From Emydura subglobosa (Eukaryota; Chordata; Testudines; Chelidae): a stretch of 64,000 nt of DNA. Below the pieces are notes generated by a model. The model did not search any database, had not been told where the DNA came from, and saw only the letters and a program-made list of their open reading frames with translations. The DNA is taken from NCBI GenBank assembly GCA_007922225.1, contig ML679962.1, positions 37,525,863 to 37,589,862 on the forward strand, written 5' to 3'. Shown here piece after piece: positions 1 to 12,539 of this stretch. A program made the translations under genes and the position numbers. Each line of letters starts with the position of its first letter. The first letter of the stretch is position 1.

Positions 1-299
1 CTGTTACATGGTTCATGGTTGTTTCTTAGTGTGGACTGGGAAATCGGTTAGCATATGAACCAGGATCTCTGAAGCAGGCGAGGAGAGCCTATGGGGAGAA
101 GATAGTGGACTCACCCATCCCTTCAAAGGAGGCAGACATCATAAAAGAGGGGAGATTCCATTAACTCCTCTCATCATCTTGCTTTGTCCTCATTGCTTTG
201 ACCCCCATCCTTCTGTAGTATGGGTGGTGACAACCTGTGAGGCTTTTCCCTTTTCTGCCCTTCCTTTCCTGCTTTGTCTTCAGGAGTGGCTGGCTGGCC
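1..299. other. Intronic sequence, nothing recognised
   Basis: No exon, splice-framed reading frame or known repeat could be recognised. It is presumed to be KLHL13 intron, because the first KLHL13 exon in the window begins at 6708 with an acceptor site and the BTB exon must lie further upstream. Confidence 0.4.
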
Positions 300-545
300 T
301 GCTCTATCCTACAAGTGATGTTTGGTGCAAAAGATTACACTTGGGGGAATTCTGCATCGTGCACGTGCAGAATTCATGTTTCCTGTAAATTTCTTTGCTT
401 CCCCACAGAAAAATGACTTTCTGATGGGAAAGCAAAGGGAAACTGCAAGAATGGTCAGGTGTCCCTCCTCAACAGTGCGAGCACGTCGTTTTGGATGCCC
501 AGAGCAGCCAATGGAGAGGTAAATCACTGTGGGGGGAGTGGTGGG
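300..545. repeat. Interspersed repeat with internal 10-bp palindrome
   Basis: It carries a 10-bp inverted repeat, GAATTCTGCA at 347-356 and TGCAGAATTC at 366-375, separated by nine bases. The following stretch resembles a repeat I recall from turtle genomes, class unknown. It abuts the DIRS relic that becomes recognisable from about 574, so it may have inserted into that element. Boundaries are approximate. Confidence 0.35.
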
Positions 546-573
546 CAGGGCTGAAGATGGCCCCATCACCCTG

Positions 574-1700
574 TCAGCAGTTTACATTCCAGGGAATCAA
601 AATGTGCCAGCAGACACTTTGCTAGTGACCGTGAGTGGGAGTTACATGACTGTGTGATTAACAGTGTTATTTTTTCTGGGAACCCTTTTAAGAGACCTGT
701 TCTCCTGAAAGGCAAACAGGAAGTGCAACATACACTGTTTCAGAGCAGCCCTAGCCCTTCTTCCACGATCAGACCAGCTGAATTATGCCTTCCCTCCCTT
801 ACCTCACCTACCTTGGATCTTATGCAAGATTTGTCATAACAGTCATCCATTTTCCCCCAAATGGCCCAGACGGTTTTGGTTCCTGAGTCTCCTACCCATG
901 TTGCTTCAGTCGCATATCAACAGTCAGCCTTTTTCCAATCTCCTGACCCAGGAGAAGAACAAAATCAAACACCGTAACCACTCACTTCAGGCTATGGTTT
1001 TAGGATGGGTGTTGACTCTTGAATGTTCACACTCTGAAGCCGTACAAAGCATCCTTACTGATAGCATTTTCCAGTGGAATCCTTTCTACTATGTAGCCAA
1101 GTGGAGGCATTTTGCTATCTAGCCACAATAAGTATATCCCCATAAGCTGCGGATAGTCCACTTGTTCTGAACTGTCTTCTTTCCCTCAAAACAGCAGATC
1201 TTTCTATCAACTCTTTATGGGTCCACTTGGCAGCAGTCAGTGTATAGAACCCACCTTCACAAGATTACTCAATTTTCACTTACCTGCTGACCAACTGATT
1301 CTGGGAAGGTCTAATCAGAACCTTTCCTCCTCTGAGAGAATCTACTTCTCAATGGGACCTAAACAATGGTCCTTTAGGTGCTCACTAAGCCTCCCTTCGA
1401 GTCACTGGCTTCTTGTTCCATGTTTCTCTTATCCATGAAGGTCGCATTCCTGGTAGCCATCCCCTCAGGCAGGGGGGTGGTGAGTTCAGAGCTCTGATTG
1501 TGGATCTTCCTTTCTCTGGATTCCATAGTGACAAGGTCTCACTGGTGCTCATATCCCAAATTCACCCCAGCAGTAGTTTTTCACCTGAACCAGTCAATTC
1601 ACATACCTTTGTTCTTCTCAAAGCGCACACATCTACAGAAAAGAGGAGGCTTCGTTTTCTCAATGCGCAGTGAGCATTCGCTTTTTACATGAAAAGAACA
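574..1700 (+). mobile_element. Degenerate DIRS-like retrotransposon (RNase H end plus tyrosine recombinase)
   Basis: Conceptual translation gives, in order, the end of a DIRS RNase H domain (AVYIPGNQNVPADTL from 577), the post-RNase H linker (YAFPPLPHLP from about 784, then PKWPRRFWF) and tyrosine recombinase box I remnants (VAFLVAI at 1441-1461). Several stops and frame changes separate these pieces, so the element is dead. In DIRS elements the recombinase replaces a DDE integrase and catalyses insertion of a circular DNA intermediate. The HxxR box is not readable here. Terminal repeats were not found; the 3' end may extend to about 2050. The order RNase H then recombinase matches the family on the + strand. 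Confidence 0.7.
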
Positions 1701-4700
1701 AAACCATTCCAAAATTCTCCTAGACTGCTTATCAGCACAGTGGAGTGTGAGGTCAAGCTGTGTCTTTTCAAAGACTCTCTATGCCATAGATTACTTAATG
1801 ACTTTTAAATGATGGAGGTCTTAAGAAGCTACTTAAGAGCGTACCCTCCCATGGCAACTAGAATGCTTGGTGAGGAAACCCGAAGCTGTACAAAGCATAA
1901 CGAGCATGTGGGGTGGTTTGGTGGGAGTGTGGGATCCAGCTGTTGTGCAGTTGCTGAAGAAGCTGCACACTAAAATACCTGGGTTCCTGAGCCTGGTAGC
2001 TCAGTGAGAAGTGCCCTTCTGAATTGCCTTCTGGATCCACCTGGCTCTAAGTTCTGTGGGGGTGAAGGAGGGTCAGTCCAACTTCTGAGCTAGCCTGAAC
2101 CCCCATTTTGTGAAAAAGACATCTAAGTTCTGAGCTTCCTCTATATGGAAGCCTAGGCAAAAACAGGGAGGAAAAGAGATCTCAAAATCTTGCTTCCAAG
2201 TTCAGTGCTGAGGAATTAAGGTTTTCTGCGCAGGCTGCATCTGCAGAGTCGTTATCCTCAGAACCCTCATTTGTGTTCTATTGCTCCTTTTCCAATTTTC
2301 CGATTTCCTATAGTCACTAAGTTTTTCATTAGGTTTTGGGGATTGCTATCATCAATTACTTTTTTCTTTGACTCCCTCGTTTTACTTGCAGTAATTTTTT
2401 CTGGAGCTCTCTACCATCCATTCACTTTTCCAAGCCATGAAACTTGGAAAAGAAGAGCTTCGTGTTACTTTAGAGGAAAAAGGTGTTAAATTCTCTGCTT
2501 TTTACTGCTCTTCTCAATAATAACACAGTGCAGCTCTCTAGCTGGTTGCTCCCTTGATTTGATCCTTTTAACTGAAAGTTTTAGCTTGTGCGGTTTTTTT
2601 TGTTTGTTGGTTTTTTGTGTGAATTAAAGGAACTGTTTTGATGTGTAGGCAAAAACATGCAAATTAAAGAATGTTTACTTGGAATGAACTCTCCCTCAGC
2701 TCTTTCTGGTAGAGTTGCTAATGTTTATCCAATTATAGCCTTTATCTGTCTGAGTACAAAACGTTGTTGTTGTTGTTCAAATATTTCATAAGCTTCTTTG
2801 TAAGAGAGATCTTACATTTTGCGTAAGTCATAAAGTTTTGCCATTCACTTCAATGGGGAGCACTATAGGGGCCAGTAATGGTGGTTGATATTCCACTGAC
2901 TGTTAATGAACATCATAATGTTTATTTTGAGGTTCCATACAATAGAAGCAGCTTCTGTATCTACCATAGGTGCTATAGCATAAGCCATCAAAAATTAAAA
3001 GGAACTTAAATTACTGTGTAAACGAAATTCCATAAAGTACATTGCTTTGTATCTAAGCAGTATTTAGAGAATATTGTATCTGTGTACTATATCTTGTCCA
3101 ATTTTTTAATATTTCAGTGAGAGTGATTATTGGACACCCTGCTGTTTGTCATGTTTTTTTTCAGCTGAAAATTGAAAGTATATTTTATATATTTAAAAAA
3201 AAAGAGTAATAACTGTAAATTAAACTAGAATTAGTCTATACAATTATAATGTAGCCTCATAGTTGTCTCAATGCACAGTGAAACCAACCAAAAATTACTG
3301 TTTTGGCTAGCAGAAAAACATTTTCTTTAAAAATCTACCTAACATTTTAATCAAAATTGAAATTAATAAGGAAAAATTTAATTTATTATCAAGACAAGCA
3401 TAGAACAGTGTCCAATCCCATTAATGCACCTTGGGAATAAACTGCGATCATGATGCTCAAAATGATTATGCACAATAAAGTATCTAAATAGATTAGATTT
3501 AGACCAGGTAATCAATTAAACTGCTAAACCATTTAAATTTAAATAGTAAGTATTTTACAGAATATGTTTGTGATGGTCTATTTTGAGATCTGCAGGTAAT
3601 GCTTAGCAGAGTATCGTACAAACAGTAGCAACATACAAAATGGATGATGAATGAGTCAAACAAGAATTGTAAAATTCCACAACTAAAGGTTGCAAGAGCA
3701 TGTAAGGTACATTTGAGTACTTGCACTGCATTATGGATATTAATTAAATCAAACATAGAAACAACACTTAAACATTCTAGTTTCAAAACAGATTTATTAA
3801 CTGCAAAATCTACACGTCAAAACTTTCCAACAGTCATTCACTCTATAACCTGTCTGACAGTTTCAGTGCAACCTGAACTCCCTGAATACCTATCTGTACC
3901 TCTTTTGCCCTGCCTTTGATTTAAAGCAAGTATTTCCTGGACCACTGCAGTCTGTCATAACACCATTTTTTGCTTGCCTATCCTCCTTTGGAAATGATCT
4001 TGCATCTTTCTATTTGCATGCAAGTTTTCTCGTTGGATAGCTGGGCTTTAACAAGTTGCTTGAAATATAAGTAACTCTTGTCTTAATTACAAGTTAATTG
4101 AGTTGTGGAACACCATAAATTGGCTGCTTATTAAGACAGATGAGTATGGTTCTCTCATTTGTTTTGTTTCATTTTCATTACATAACTTGAAATAGGTTTA
4201 TAAATGAGACTGCTCCCAGTTACATTAATGTTAAATTAATATGGTGTGTGTAGTTCCCTTCAATTTGCCACTAATTATGAGAAAATATATAGAAATTGGC
4301 TTGATACTGACAGACTTTAAAGGAAAAATAAAATAAAAATATTTGTGAAATTTCATAGAATAGTTGATGGGTGATTACTAGCTAATTAATTATCTAGCTT
4401 TTGATATAAACAGTTTTATACTTCCTTTCAAAAAACTCCGAAACAATTTTAATCCAAGTATATGATGTATAGGCATTTTACTATATAAATCTAGTTAGTC
4501 TGCTACATGTTAATTTTCTAGTTTAAAAAAACCAATTGGTTTTACAGGAGATAAATAATGGCGTATGGAACGTTTCACCTCTCACTTGTTTGAGGGCATT
4601 GCAGGCCGTCTGTGAATTAAGATTATCATCTGATGGCTATCTAGTGGCCTATGTAAAATTAGTTAGTGTTTTTAGGCCCAGTCCCTAGTGAAGAAAAACC

Positions 4701-6707
4701 ATCATCACCACTGCAGTTTGACTGATTTGTGAAGTGGTCAAATGTTGTGGGGCAATGCCACACTCAGGAATGACATGCAGGTTGGTAAGGCCCATGTGGT
4801 GAACTCAAACAAATACTGGAAGGGTAGCATATGTTTCCAACTTAAAACTTTTTACTATTTCCCAGGACACAATCTTTGAAAAAACCCGTGTTCTGTGTTT
4901 CCAAATGGGCAATGCAGTACTACCTGGCCCAATCATTCAACAATCATGAGTTGAATATCAAATATGCTTGGGTTCTTTTTCTTTGCTTTCTGGTTTCTGA
5001 GCCTTTAGGCAACACTCAGGTGATGTTGTCAAGCTTTTTCCCCTGACATAAAGATAGAAACTTAAGTTTCTTTAAAAAAAAAAAAGAAAGAAAAGAAAGG
5101 TGACACTATCGTGACTCTTGGAGCAGGGGCTTTAAGGAAAAAACAAATTATAGTGAGATTCACCTCACAGGGTTCTTGAATCTGGGCTCCAGCCTGAGCC
5201 TGGAAGTCTATACAGCAATTAAACACCTCCGCAGCCCAAGCTACATGAACCTAAGTCAACTGGCATGGGCCAGCCACGAGTGTCCAGTGTCTGTGTACGC
5301 TAAGTCTTTCTACTCATGCTCATTATTGAAACTAAGCTTTAAAATTAACGGTTTTCTAGGTTACTTATGATTAGGCTTGGAAGAATTCAATTTTTATTTT
5401 TGATAATTTTGACAGATATCAATGTTTGTTTTAAAGTATTTTTTAGATTTTTATTTAAATATTCCCAGTTGCACAAAACTATGCGGGGGTCAGGCAGTGG
5501 GGGGGGGGGGGGAGGTCAGACAATCATTTAATGACAGTAGACAGCAGAGATTCAAAAAGTTAAAGCTTTATAACTGTTAAAACACAATTTGTCTACATCA
5601 CATGTCAAAATATACAAAATAAATATCCTTAAATAAAACCCTAATAATTTTTTACTGCATTTTTCTTACTTTGCCTATCTGTAAATTTTGCTTTTTGTTG
5701 GAAATGTTTTTGGTCAGTTTGTGTGGGTGTGGTTGTTGGCGTGTAGATGTCGGTGTAGTAAAATCAACGTATATCAATATGTACCCATAAAAATCTAACC
5801 CTTTAGAGTTTGATGTTATGGTGCACAAGTAATCTTTTCTATAAAGAACATACCTAAGGAATTAAAAATTCAGAGTAAAGATTAACTCTATGAAATGTGT
5901 AACCTTGGAGAGATAGGCAGTGTTTCCTTCAAACACTTTCTGATTTTGCTATTATTAACTTTGATGAGGAAACTTTGAACTTTGGACATTTCTGTAATTT
6001 AGGAGAGGTTAACCTGTCTAATCGCTAAATACTTAACTATTATTTTCCCGCTATTGTTTTGTATAAGATTACCATCATGTATGTACAAGTGAATGTTTCT
6101 TAGGGAATGTCTTGCATAGTAAAAAAATTATGCAATGTGGGTACTGTTTTTGGAGTGTGAGTTAGGTGTAGAGGAGAGTAGTCACAGAATAGTATGGTTC
6201 ATTTTGTAGTCAAAAAATTAATATGGAGGGTCCTCGTGTAGCTGTTCAGAGCATAGGAATGTGTTAGGAATTTGAGGTCAAACCCCAGTTCACTTGATTC
6301 ACTCTGACTGAGCTATGCATATCTCCTCTTATAACACTTTCCCCATTCCAAACTTACAAGGATGTTTGCAGACCACTTTAAAGATAAACCTTTTTATTGC
6401 TATGTGTCATCATTTTATGATAGCAGATCTGACTTATAATTAATGTATGCCATCTGTTCTCCACTAGTCTCATTTATTTCTTCAAAACAACAAATATCTT
6501 ACTGGGTCTCTTCTTACAATCATGAATATACACATCTGACTGAATATTAATTTGCTCATATGCGTAAATCACCGTGAGTATTGCAAAATGATGCGAATCT
6601 TGCTGTTTCCATAGTATTCATTAAATTGTGTATCATCTTAATGTGGCTAAATAAACAGAAAATTAGGGAAAAAAGTGTTTTAATTCCTCTTTCTATTCAC
6701 TTGATAG
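1701..6707. other. KLHL13 intron, AT-rich, no gene seen
   Basis: No BTB-coding exon or other conserved reading frame is visible on either strand. The stretch is mostly AT-rich single-copy-looking sequence with short simple tracts, for example a GTT run near 2764, an A-rich GAAA tract near 5072-5098 and a G run at 5499-5512. A short piece near 2840-2860 resembles the CTTCAATGG repeat motif common in sauropsids. It ends at the polypyrimidine tract and AG (6706-6707) preceding the BACK-domain exon. Confidence 0.5.
5499..5512 (+). repeat. Poly-G tract (14 G)
   Basis: Fourteen consecutive G residues inside a KLHL13 intron. The run is long for intronic sequence in an AT-rich context and is prone to length error in sequencing. 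Confidence 0.9.
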
Positions 6708-7503
6708 GTTTCTTTAGACAATTGTGTTGAGGTTGGGCGGATTGCCAATACGTACAATCTCACAGAAGTGGATAAATACGTTAATAATTTCATCCTGAAG
6801 AACTTCCCCGCGTTATTAAGTACTGGTGAGTTTGTGAAACTCCCCTTTGAACGTCTTGCCTTCGTGCTTTCAAGTAATAGCCTTAAGCACTGCACGGAAC
6901 TTGAACTCTTCAAGGCTGCTTGTCGCTGGCTCCGGTACGAGGAGCCTCGAATGGAATATGCTGCAAAACTAATGAAGAACATCAGGTTTCCGCTAATGAC
7001 ACCACAGGATCTTATTAATTATGTACAAACAGTGGATTTCATGAGAACTGACAATACATGTGTGAATTTGCTTTTGGAAGCCAGCAATTACCAAATGATG
7101 CCGTACATGCAGCCAGTCATGCAGTCAGAGAGAACTGCCATTCGATCAGACAGTACTCACTTAGTAACTTTGGGGGGAGTGTTAAGGCAGCAACTGGTTG
7201 TCAGCAAAGAATTACGGATGTATGATGAAAAGGCACATGAATGGAAATCATTAGCTCCCATGGATGCGCCAAGATACCAGCATGGCATTGCTGTGATTGG
7301 AAACTTCCTTTATGTAGTTGGTGGACAGAGCAATTATGACACGAAAGGGAAAACAGCAGTTGACACAGTCTTCAGATTTGATCCTCGCTATAATAAGTGG
7401 ATGCAAGTTGCATCTTTAAATGAAAAGCGTACCTTCTTCCACCTAAGTGCCCTCAAAGGACATTTGTATGCAGTTGGTGGTCGAAATGCAGCGGGTGAAC
7501 TAG
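6708..7503 (+). CDS. KLHL13: KLHL13 exon: BACK domain and kelch repeats 1-2 (5' part of gene outside window)
   Basis: The exon follows a pyrimidine-rich acceptor ending TTGATAG and stops at a GTAAGT donor (7504). Translation starts [18 protein letters not shown], the BACK domain that links the BTB fold to the propeller (fragment residues about 1-105). The kelch propeller begins at THLVTLGG (about residue 150); repeats 1 and 2 end in FLYVVGG and LYAVGG. It ends in phase 1. KLHL13 with KLHL9 is a cullin-3 substrate adaptor; the complex ubiquitylates Aurora B during mitosis. KLHL9 is intronless in mammals as I recall, so this multi-exon gene is assigned to KLHL13. The BTB part (roughly 190 of about 655 residues, family length from memory) lies upstream. 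An in-frame GTG at 6768 is internal and is not the start. Confidence 0.95.
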
Positions 7504-8242
7504 GTAAGTGTGTTTTTATTTTGAATGTATTTGAATTTTTTTCTTTTCAAGTCTTAAAATTACGCTGTTATGCGAAAAGGGGGAGAAAAACAAGTAACTT
7601 AATTTGTTTTCAAATTATTTCTTTCCAGCAGCATCTATAGAGATTAATTTGGACACTATCAGTGAATTTAGGTACACTTTTGTGAAGAAAGTTCAAAGTA
7701 CACTTACCTTGTAGAATAAAGTGACACATTGCTGTCTGATTTACATATGTAATATCCAGTGTTTTCATCTCTAGCCATCAAACTATTTTTAAAAAAAATG
7801 CTCACTGCCATTACTTTAAATGCTTGTGGATGCTTATACTGGGTTTTGCACAGTTCCTTTGGAAGGAACTGTACATGTGACCTAAAGAAATGTTTGCATG
7901 CAAATAGATTAACCTTTTCTAGTTCTGCCCCCATATAACAGTTGCTTTTCAAACCCCTCATGATTTAGTAATCTTGTATATCATGTAGCGAAAATAATTT
8001 AACACATTTTTATTTAGATAAGGATATGGCTTGTTCTTGAGGGAAACCAGTGCAGTTGCTTGCAAATGGTGTGACTTTCTTATAGTAGTTGTAATAGTCA
8101 GTTTTGGAATATCAGTTTTACACGTTTGTTGCTTAAAGGCAGGATGATAATTTATCCGTGAGACTAAAACTGTTCTGAAATACTCCACTTGTTTGTTACT
8201 TGCTGTTTCCCATATCTCTGTACCTCATGGCTATGTCTTAGA
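7504..8242. other. KLHL13 intron, nothing recognised
   Basis: Begins with a strong donor (GTAAGT). The exon frame stays open past the donor until a stop at 7638-7640, which would truncate the protein after kelch repeat 2 if the intron were retained. No other feature was recognised. Confidence 0.5.
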
Positions 8243-8320
8243 CCCTGTCTACACTTACCTCTGAGATTCGGCAGCAGTCGATGGGAGTTACGCAAGCTAT
8301 GCAAAAAACAATACAGTTGC
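8243..8320 (+). repeat. Short repeat copy, related to 41553-41625
   Basis: Starts GACCCTGTCTACACTTAC and continues through GGGAGTTACGCAAGCTATGC. The same arrangement recurs at 41553-41625 with few differences, then the two copies diverge. This is probably an end of a non-autonomous DNA transposon; the family is not certain. Confidence 0.55.
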
Positions 8321-8737
8321 ATCATTTCAGACTGTCCCACGTGTGCCTTTCAAAGTACTTATTCCTTTAATTCTGTCAAAAAGATACATTAATATTCTGG
8401 GCTGTTTTATGTGGTATATATGTGGTCAAAAGTCCCTCTGTTCCAATATAACAAAACTTGATGGGGTCACTCAAGCTTTTGATGGCAAAGGAAACCTTAT
8501 CAACCTATTTATAATGTACCAGTTTAGGTACGAAATTACCTTCAAGAGATGCTCTCTCATGTATGGTATGCCCTATATCTATTTTTAAAAGATTGTCATT
8601 TTACTAGGGGTTTTTGATAGGATTTTTTATTTAAAGAGTTGGTCTTTTTTTTTACATACATCTTTTAAATACTATGTGCTATAATTTTTTCTAAAATATT
8701 TTTCCAGATGCCTTAGATGAGTCTTGTTATCTAGGGA

Positions 8738-8975
8738 GAAATTGACACTCATCTAAAAAAAAGTGTATTGGAATTGGAAAAGGTACAGAAAAGGGCAACA
8801 AAAATTATTAGGGGTATGGAAAAGCTTCCATATGAGGAGAGATTAATAAGACTAAGACTTTTCAGCTTGGAAAAAGAGATGACTAAGGGGGGAGATATGA
8901 TAGAGGTCTATAAAATCATGACTGGTGTGGAGAAAGTAAATAAGTGTTATTTACTCCTTCTCATAACATAAGAGC
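8738..8975 (+). mobile_element. CR1-type LINE fragment (RT C-terminal region)
   Basis: An open segment from 8768 reads ELEKVQKRATKIIRGMEK and then YEERLIRLRLFSLEKE, the conserved region after the reverse transcriptase domain of CR1-type LINEs, followed by the typical VYKIMTG stretch. It is heavily 5'-truncated and ends near the Tigger-like MITE at 8997. The minus-strand element at 42395-42944 belongs to the same subfamily by shared motif order. Confidence 0.8.
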
Positions 8976-8996
8976 TAAATTAGCTCACAAATTATA

Positions 8997-9367
8997 CAGT
9001 AGACTCTCAGAATTACGAACGCCTTGGGAATGTTTGTAATTCTAAAGAGAACTTAAGGTTGTTCTTTCAAAAGTTTACAACTGAACATTTACTTAATACA
9101 GCTTTGAAACTTTACTATGCGAAAGAAAAATGCTGCTTTTAACCATCTTAATTTAAATTAAGCAAACGCAGAAACAGTTTCTTTACCATGTCAAATTTTT
9201 TTAGACTTTCCCTTTATTTTTTAGTAGTTTACATTTAACACTATACTGAATTAGCTTTTTTTCTTTGTATTTGCTGCTATCTGATTGTGTATTTCTGGTT
9301 TCAAATGAGGTGTGTGGTTGACTGGTCAGTTGGTAACTCTGGGGTTCATAACTCTGAGGTTCTACTG
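8997..9367. mobile_element. Tigger/pogo-like MITE with TA target duplication
   Basis: The left end reads CAGTAGACTCTCAGAATTAC. The right end, reverse-complemented, reads CAGTAGAACCTCAGAGTTAT. Both flanks are TA (8995-8996 and 9368-9369), the target duplication expected for Tc1/mariner/pogo transposons. The element is 371 bp with no transposase frame, so it is non-autonomous. The CAGTAG terminus suggests the pogo/Tigger branch; that assignment rests on family knowledge. It lies in a KLHL13 intron. Confidence 0.8.
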
Positions 9368-9369
9368 TA

Positions 9370-12300
9370 CCTGTAATTCAAGTGCAGAGCTTGTTGTGAA
9401 AGAAATGGAAGTAGGATGGATTTTGTCTTTTTCTGTTGCACAGCAATGACTTGGGCTATGGAGTTGTCAGATCTCTCAAATAATGCAGAGTTCAGTTGGC
9501 CAGTGCTTGGATGGGAAGCATCCAAGGAAAATCCAGGGTGCAACTGGAAACAGGGACTCGTCTGAGTATTTGAGTACTTTCCTTCTGAGTTCCTGCTGAA
9601 TCAGTTGTTCAGCTCACTGTTCAGGGTATCGTGTTGTTGGAAGTGTCATCAATCTTCAGGTATTAATTAATTTTTTTCTTGCTGCACTCTGTGCTTAGCC
9701 TATGGGTGTGGGTGGAGTGAGAATGAGATCCCTTTTCACTAGATTCCCCTTGCTAAAGTGCAATTTGGAATTACTTTCAAATGCGGAATTACTTCTATAG
9801 CTATATCTTGTCCTTGAAAATTGTCCCTTAGGATTTTTTCTGACAGTTGAAAAGAACGTGTGTGCTAGTTTAAAAAAATATAGTCCTCTTATAGTCCTTG
9901 TGTCATGGTACTGAAGTATTCAGTCATAGAATAGAATCCTGTAAGCACTGCAACTGTCATACCTTTTAGAATACCAAGATTCTCACCCTTTCAAGTTCAT
10001 ATGCTGATGGTTTGAGGTGACAGACTTTAAAACTATCACTGTTTCATCAAACCAGTTTGGGATTTTCAGTACTTGTTTTAAGAATGAATAAAAGCAAGTC
10101 CTGAACTAGTGTAATGTTTAATCTCTGAAAACTGAAGGCATTTGTAGTCCTTGTGTATGAAATGTGGTGATTCGATCTCTGAAAATAGAGTTTACTAACA
10201 AGAGAACCATACTACGATCCTTGAACTGATGATTTAAAATAAGGGAGTTTAATTTGCCTTCAAGACAATAGCAGCTTTAACATTATAGGTTGCTGCACTA
10301 TGAATTGTAGTCAAACGATATTATACATAAATGTAGCTCCCTTTTAAGCTGCTATTCTGAATATCTCATTCACATCCATTTTCCAGGGCCATCTCTGTGC
10401 CTTTCATAAGTCCCCTAAATCTGGAACTCCCTTTCTGACCCGATCCTGTTTCCAAATACCTCCTCTAAATTCTTCACCAAGGAAACTTAGTGTGGTTTCT
10501 TTTTAAATGATAGTACTGTTCTCAGATGCATGCATTACTTTCACAAGCAACCACGTTTGTATTTTTGCCATTGTCCTCTTACAATTTGACTACTCCTTTA
10601 CTCAGCAGGGCAGCTTGATTTATATCAGTGATTAAATTCAGCAGCAGGAAATCTTGATATCAATAATCAATTTTAATCTTGTTTTTCATTTGTGCTTTTT
10701 AGCTATTTTCCTAGAGAGAGGTTGATTCTCATTGTTCGGTTTAATTTGGTATTATTTTTTGCTAGCCGGGAGGATACGCTACATCTATACACATTTATGT
10801 AAACATTGTATAACTTAATATATACTTACTCAAATTCTTACTTTTTAGTTTTTATTAGAAGTAATTTACTTTTTTATTAGAAAATAGTAAATTATGCATT
10901 TCTTATTTACTAGATTAATTTTTTTACTTGTGATTTGTGTCAAGCTGCATAATGGAAATTGGAATTCAATTAAAATGCACAAAAATAATTTTAAAGAAGT
11001 TTATTAGTTAAATAAAATTATCTTAAATGTGCTATATACAAAGGGGAAAAGTGAGTTTATAAAAACATGTTTTGCCTTTAAAACTAGTTTGTTTATTAAA
11101 CAAGGAAATATTTTCAATAATTAGTGAATTGATGTGATTGTTTATGGTCACCATGTCGTTCAAGATTTTAGAACTAATAGATCTCATCCTCTGTCACCTT
11201 ATTTTTATTGAAAGAGTGTAAGAGGAAAACAAGCTTTCCTGATTTTTTTCACCTCCCATTTGGTTCTCAACTCTGAATGCTGATCATTTAACTGAACTAG
11301 TTCAATAAACTGAAATGAAGCAAATATTTTCTCTGCACCTGCAGGAGAGGCTGCTGCTGTCATCAAAAGCTGGTTTATTGCTTCAGCAGACCCTGATTCC
11401 AGGTGCTTAACCAGTGACTTCCACCAGTTCAGTTGTTTGAAGATTCTTTAAAACTTCAGCAGCAAACGTTCTTCTTGAATATTATTAAGTTTAGGCCTTA
11501 ACATAGCTGGTCATAGTTTTAATTTTAAATACATTTTCCTTTTAAAAATAAACCTATTTAAACAACTTTAAAAGAAATTTTAAATCACTGATTTTTATCT
11601 ACCTTGGTCTGCAGTCCCGCAAACAAAATTGCATGAAGGAGCTCTCCTACCACACAGAGCTGCCTTTAGATCAGGCCCTACCCAGTTTTCTTTGCAGGCC
11701 TTGATCCTGGAAGCAATTTGGGTTAGACCTCTATCTGTTTTTGTGAAGTGCCATGCACTTCTGTGGTGTTGTATGAGTAGTAAAGAGAAATCACTGCAAA
11801 AGGTGGTATTACATACCAAATCAAGAACTCATGTGTCGGGTGACCTTTCAGGAGATCTTTGGGTGGCATAGTGGGCTTGTAATGCAGTCAGAAAAAAACC
11901 AAGCTGGCCTGTATCCATATATGCATGGGTGGGATGCTTTTAAAGAAATGTGACTGCCACAGGTCCTTCCAATTCCCTAATGCATTCATCCTCTTGGATA
12001 TGTTTAAAGTTTGTTCCATGTCAATTTTCACCAGACATTGGAGAGGTTGTATGAGAAGGAGGAATAGAAAAGCAGATAACTAATTTTATTTTCACTTTTT
12101 ATGAGCACACCACTATGTATACAGAGCAAGATAGCTTGTCGTAGCTTTCATTTAAGCAGCAACTGTACTGAATGCAAATCAGGGGAAACAATTGGACAAG
12201 AGTTTTTTCTTCTGCACCTGTGGGACAGAAATCTTATAGGATATTCAGGGATGTATTTAACTACACAGAGTATCAGAACATACCTCTGAAACTTTCTTAT

Positions 12301-12425
12301 ATAAATCACATATTTTTCATTGGTGTATTGTCTATTTATGAATGTATTAATTTCACCACTACTGCACTCAAAATCAAATGACCATACCTAATTCAAGGAC
12401 TCTTGTTTTTGTTGTTTTTGAACAG
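9370..12425. other. KLHL13 intron, nothing recognised
   Basis: AT-rich sequence, especially 10740-11180, without recognisable exons or repeats. It ends in a T-rich tract and AACAG acceptor (12421-12425). The six-base GTTGTT-type tract immediately upstream forms the polypyrimidine signal. Confidence 0.5.
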
Positions 12426-12539
12426 CCACAGTGGAGTGTTACAATCCAAGAATGAATGAATGGAGCTATGTTGCAAAAATGAATGAGCCCCACTACGGTC
12501 ATGCTGGAACTGTCTATGGGGGATTAATGTATATTTCAG
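12426..12539 (+). CDS. KLHL13: KLHL13 exon: kelch repeat 3
   Basis: A 114-nt exon bounded by an AACAG acceptor and a GTAAAT donor (12540). Joined to the previous exon's last base it reads [18 protein letters not shown], then [16 protein letters not shown], which is kelch blade 3 with the usual aromatic, tryptophan and GG positions. It is phase 1 at both ends and exactly 38 codons long, so skipping it would keep frame and remove about one blade. It is too short and too interrupted by phase to appear as a free-standing ORF. Splicing to the next exon restores the GG dipeptide of blade 3 (YISGG). Confidence 0.95.

Noticed and set aside
1..6707. Search for the BTB exon of KLHL13
   Set aside because: No BTB motif in any frame was found; the exon is presumed to be outside the window.
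6768..6770. GTG as start of KLHL13
   Set aside because: The frame extends in conserved BACK sequence back to the acceptor at 6707, so GTG is an internal Val.
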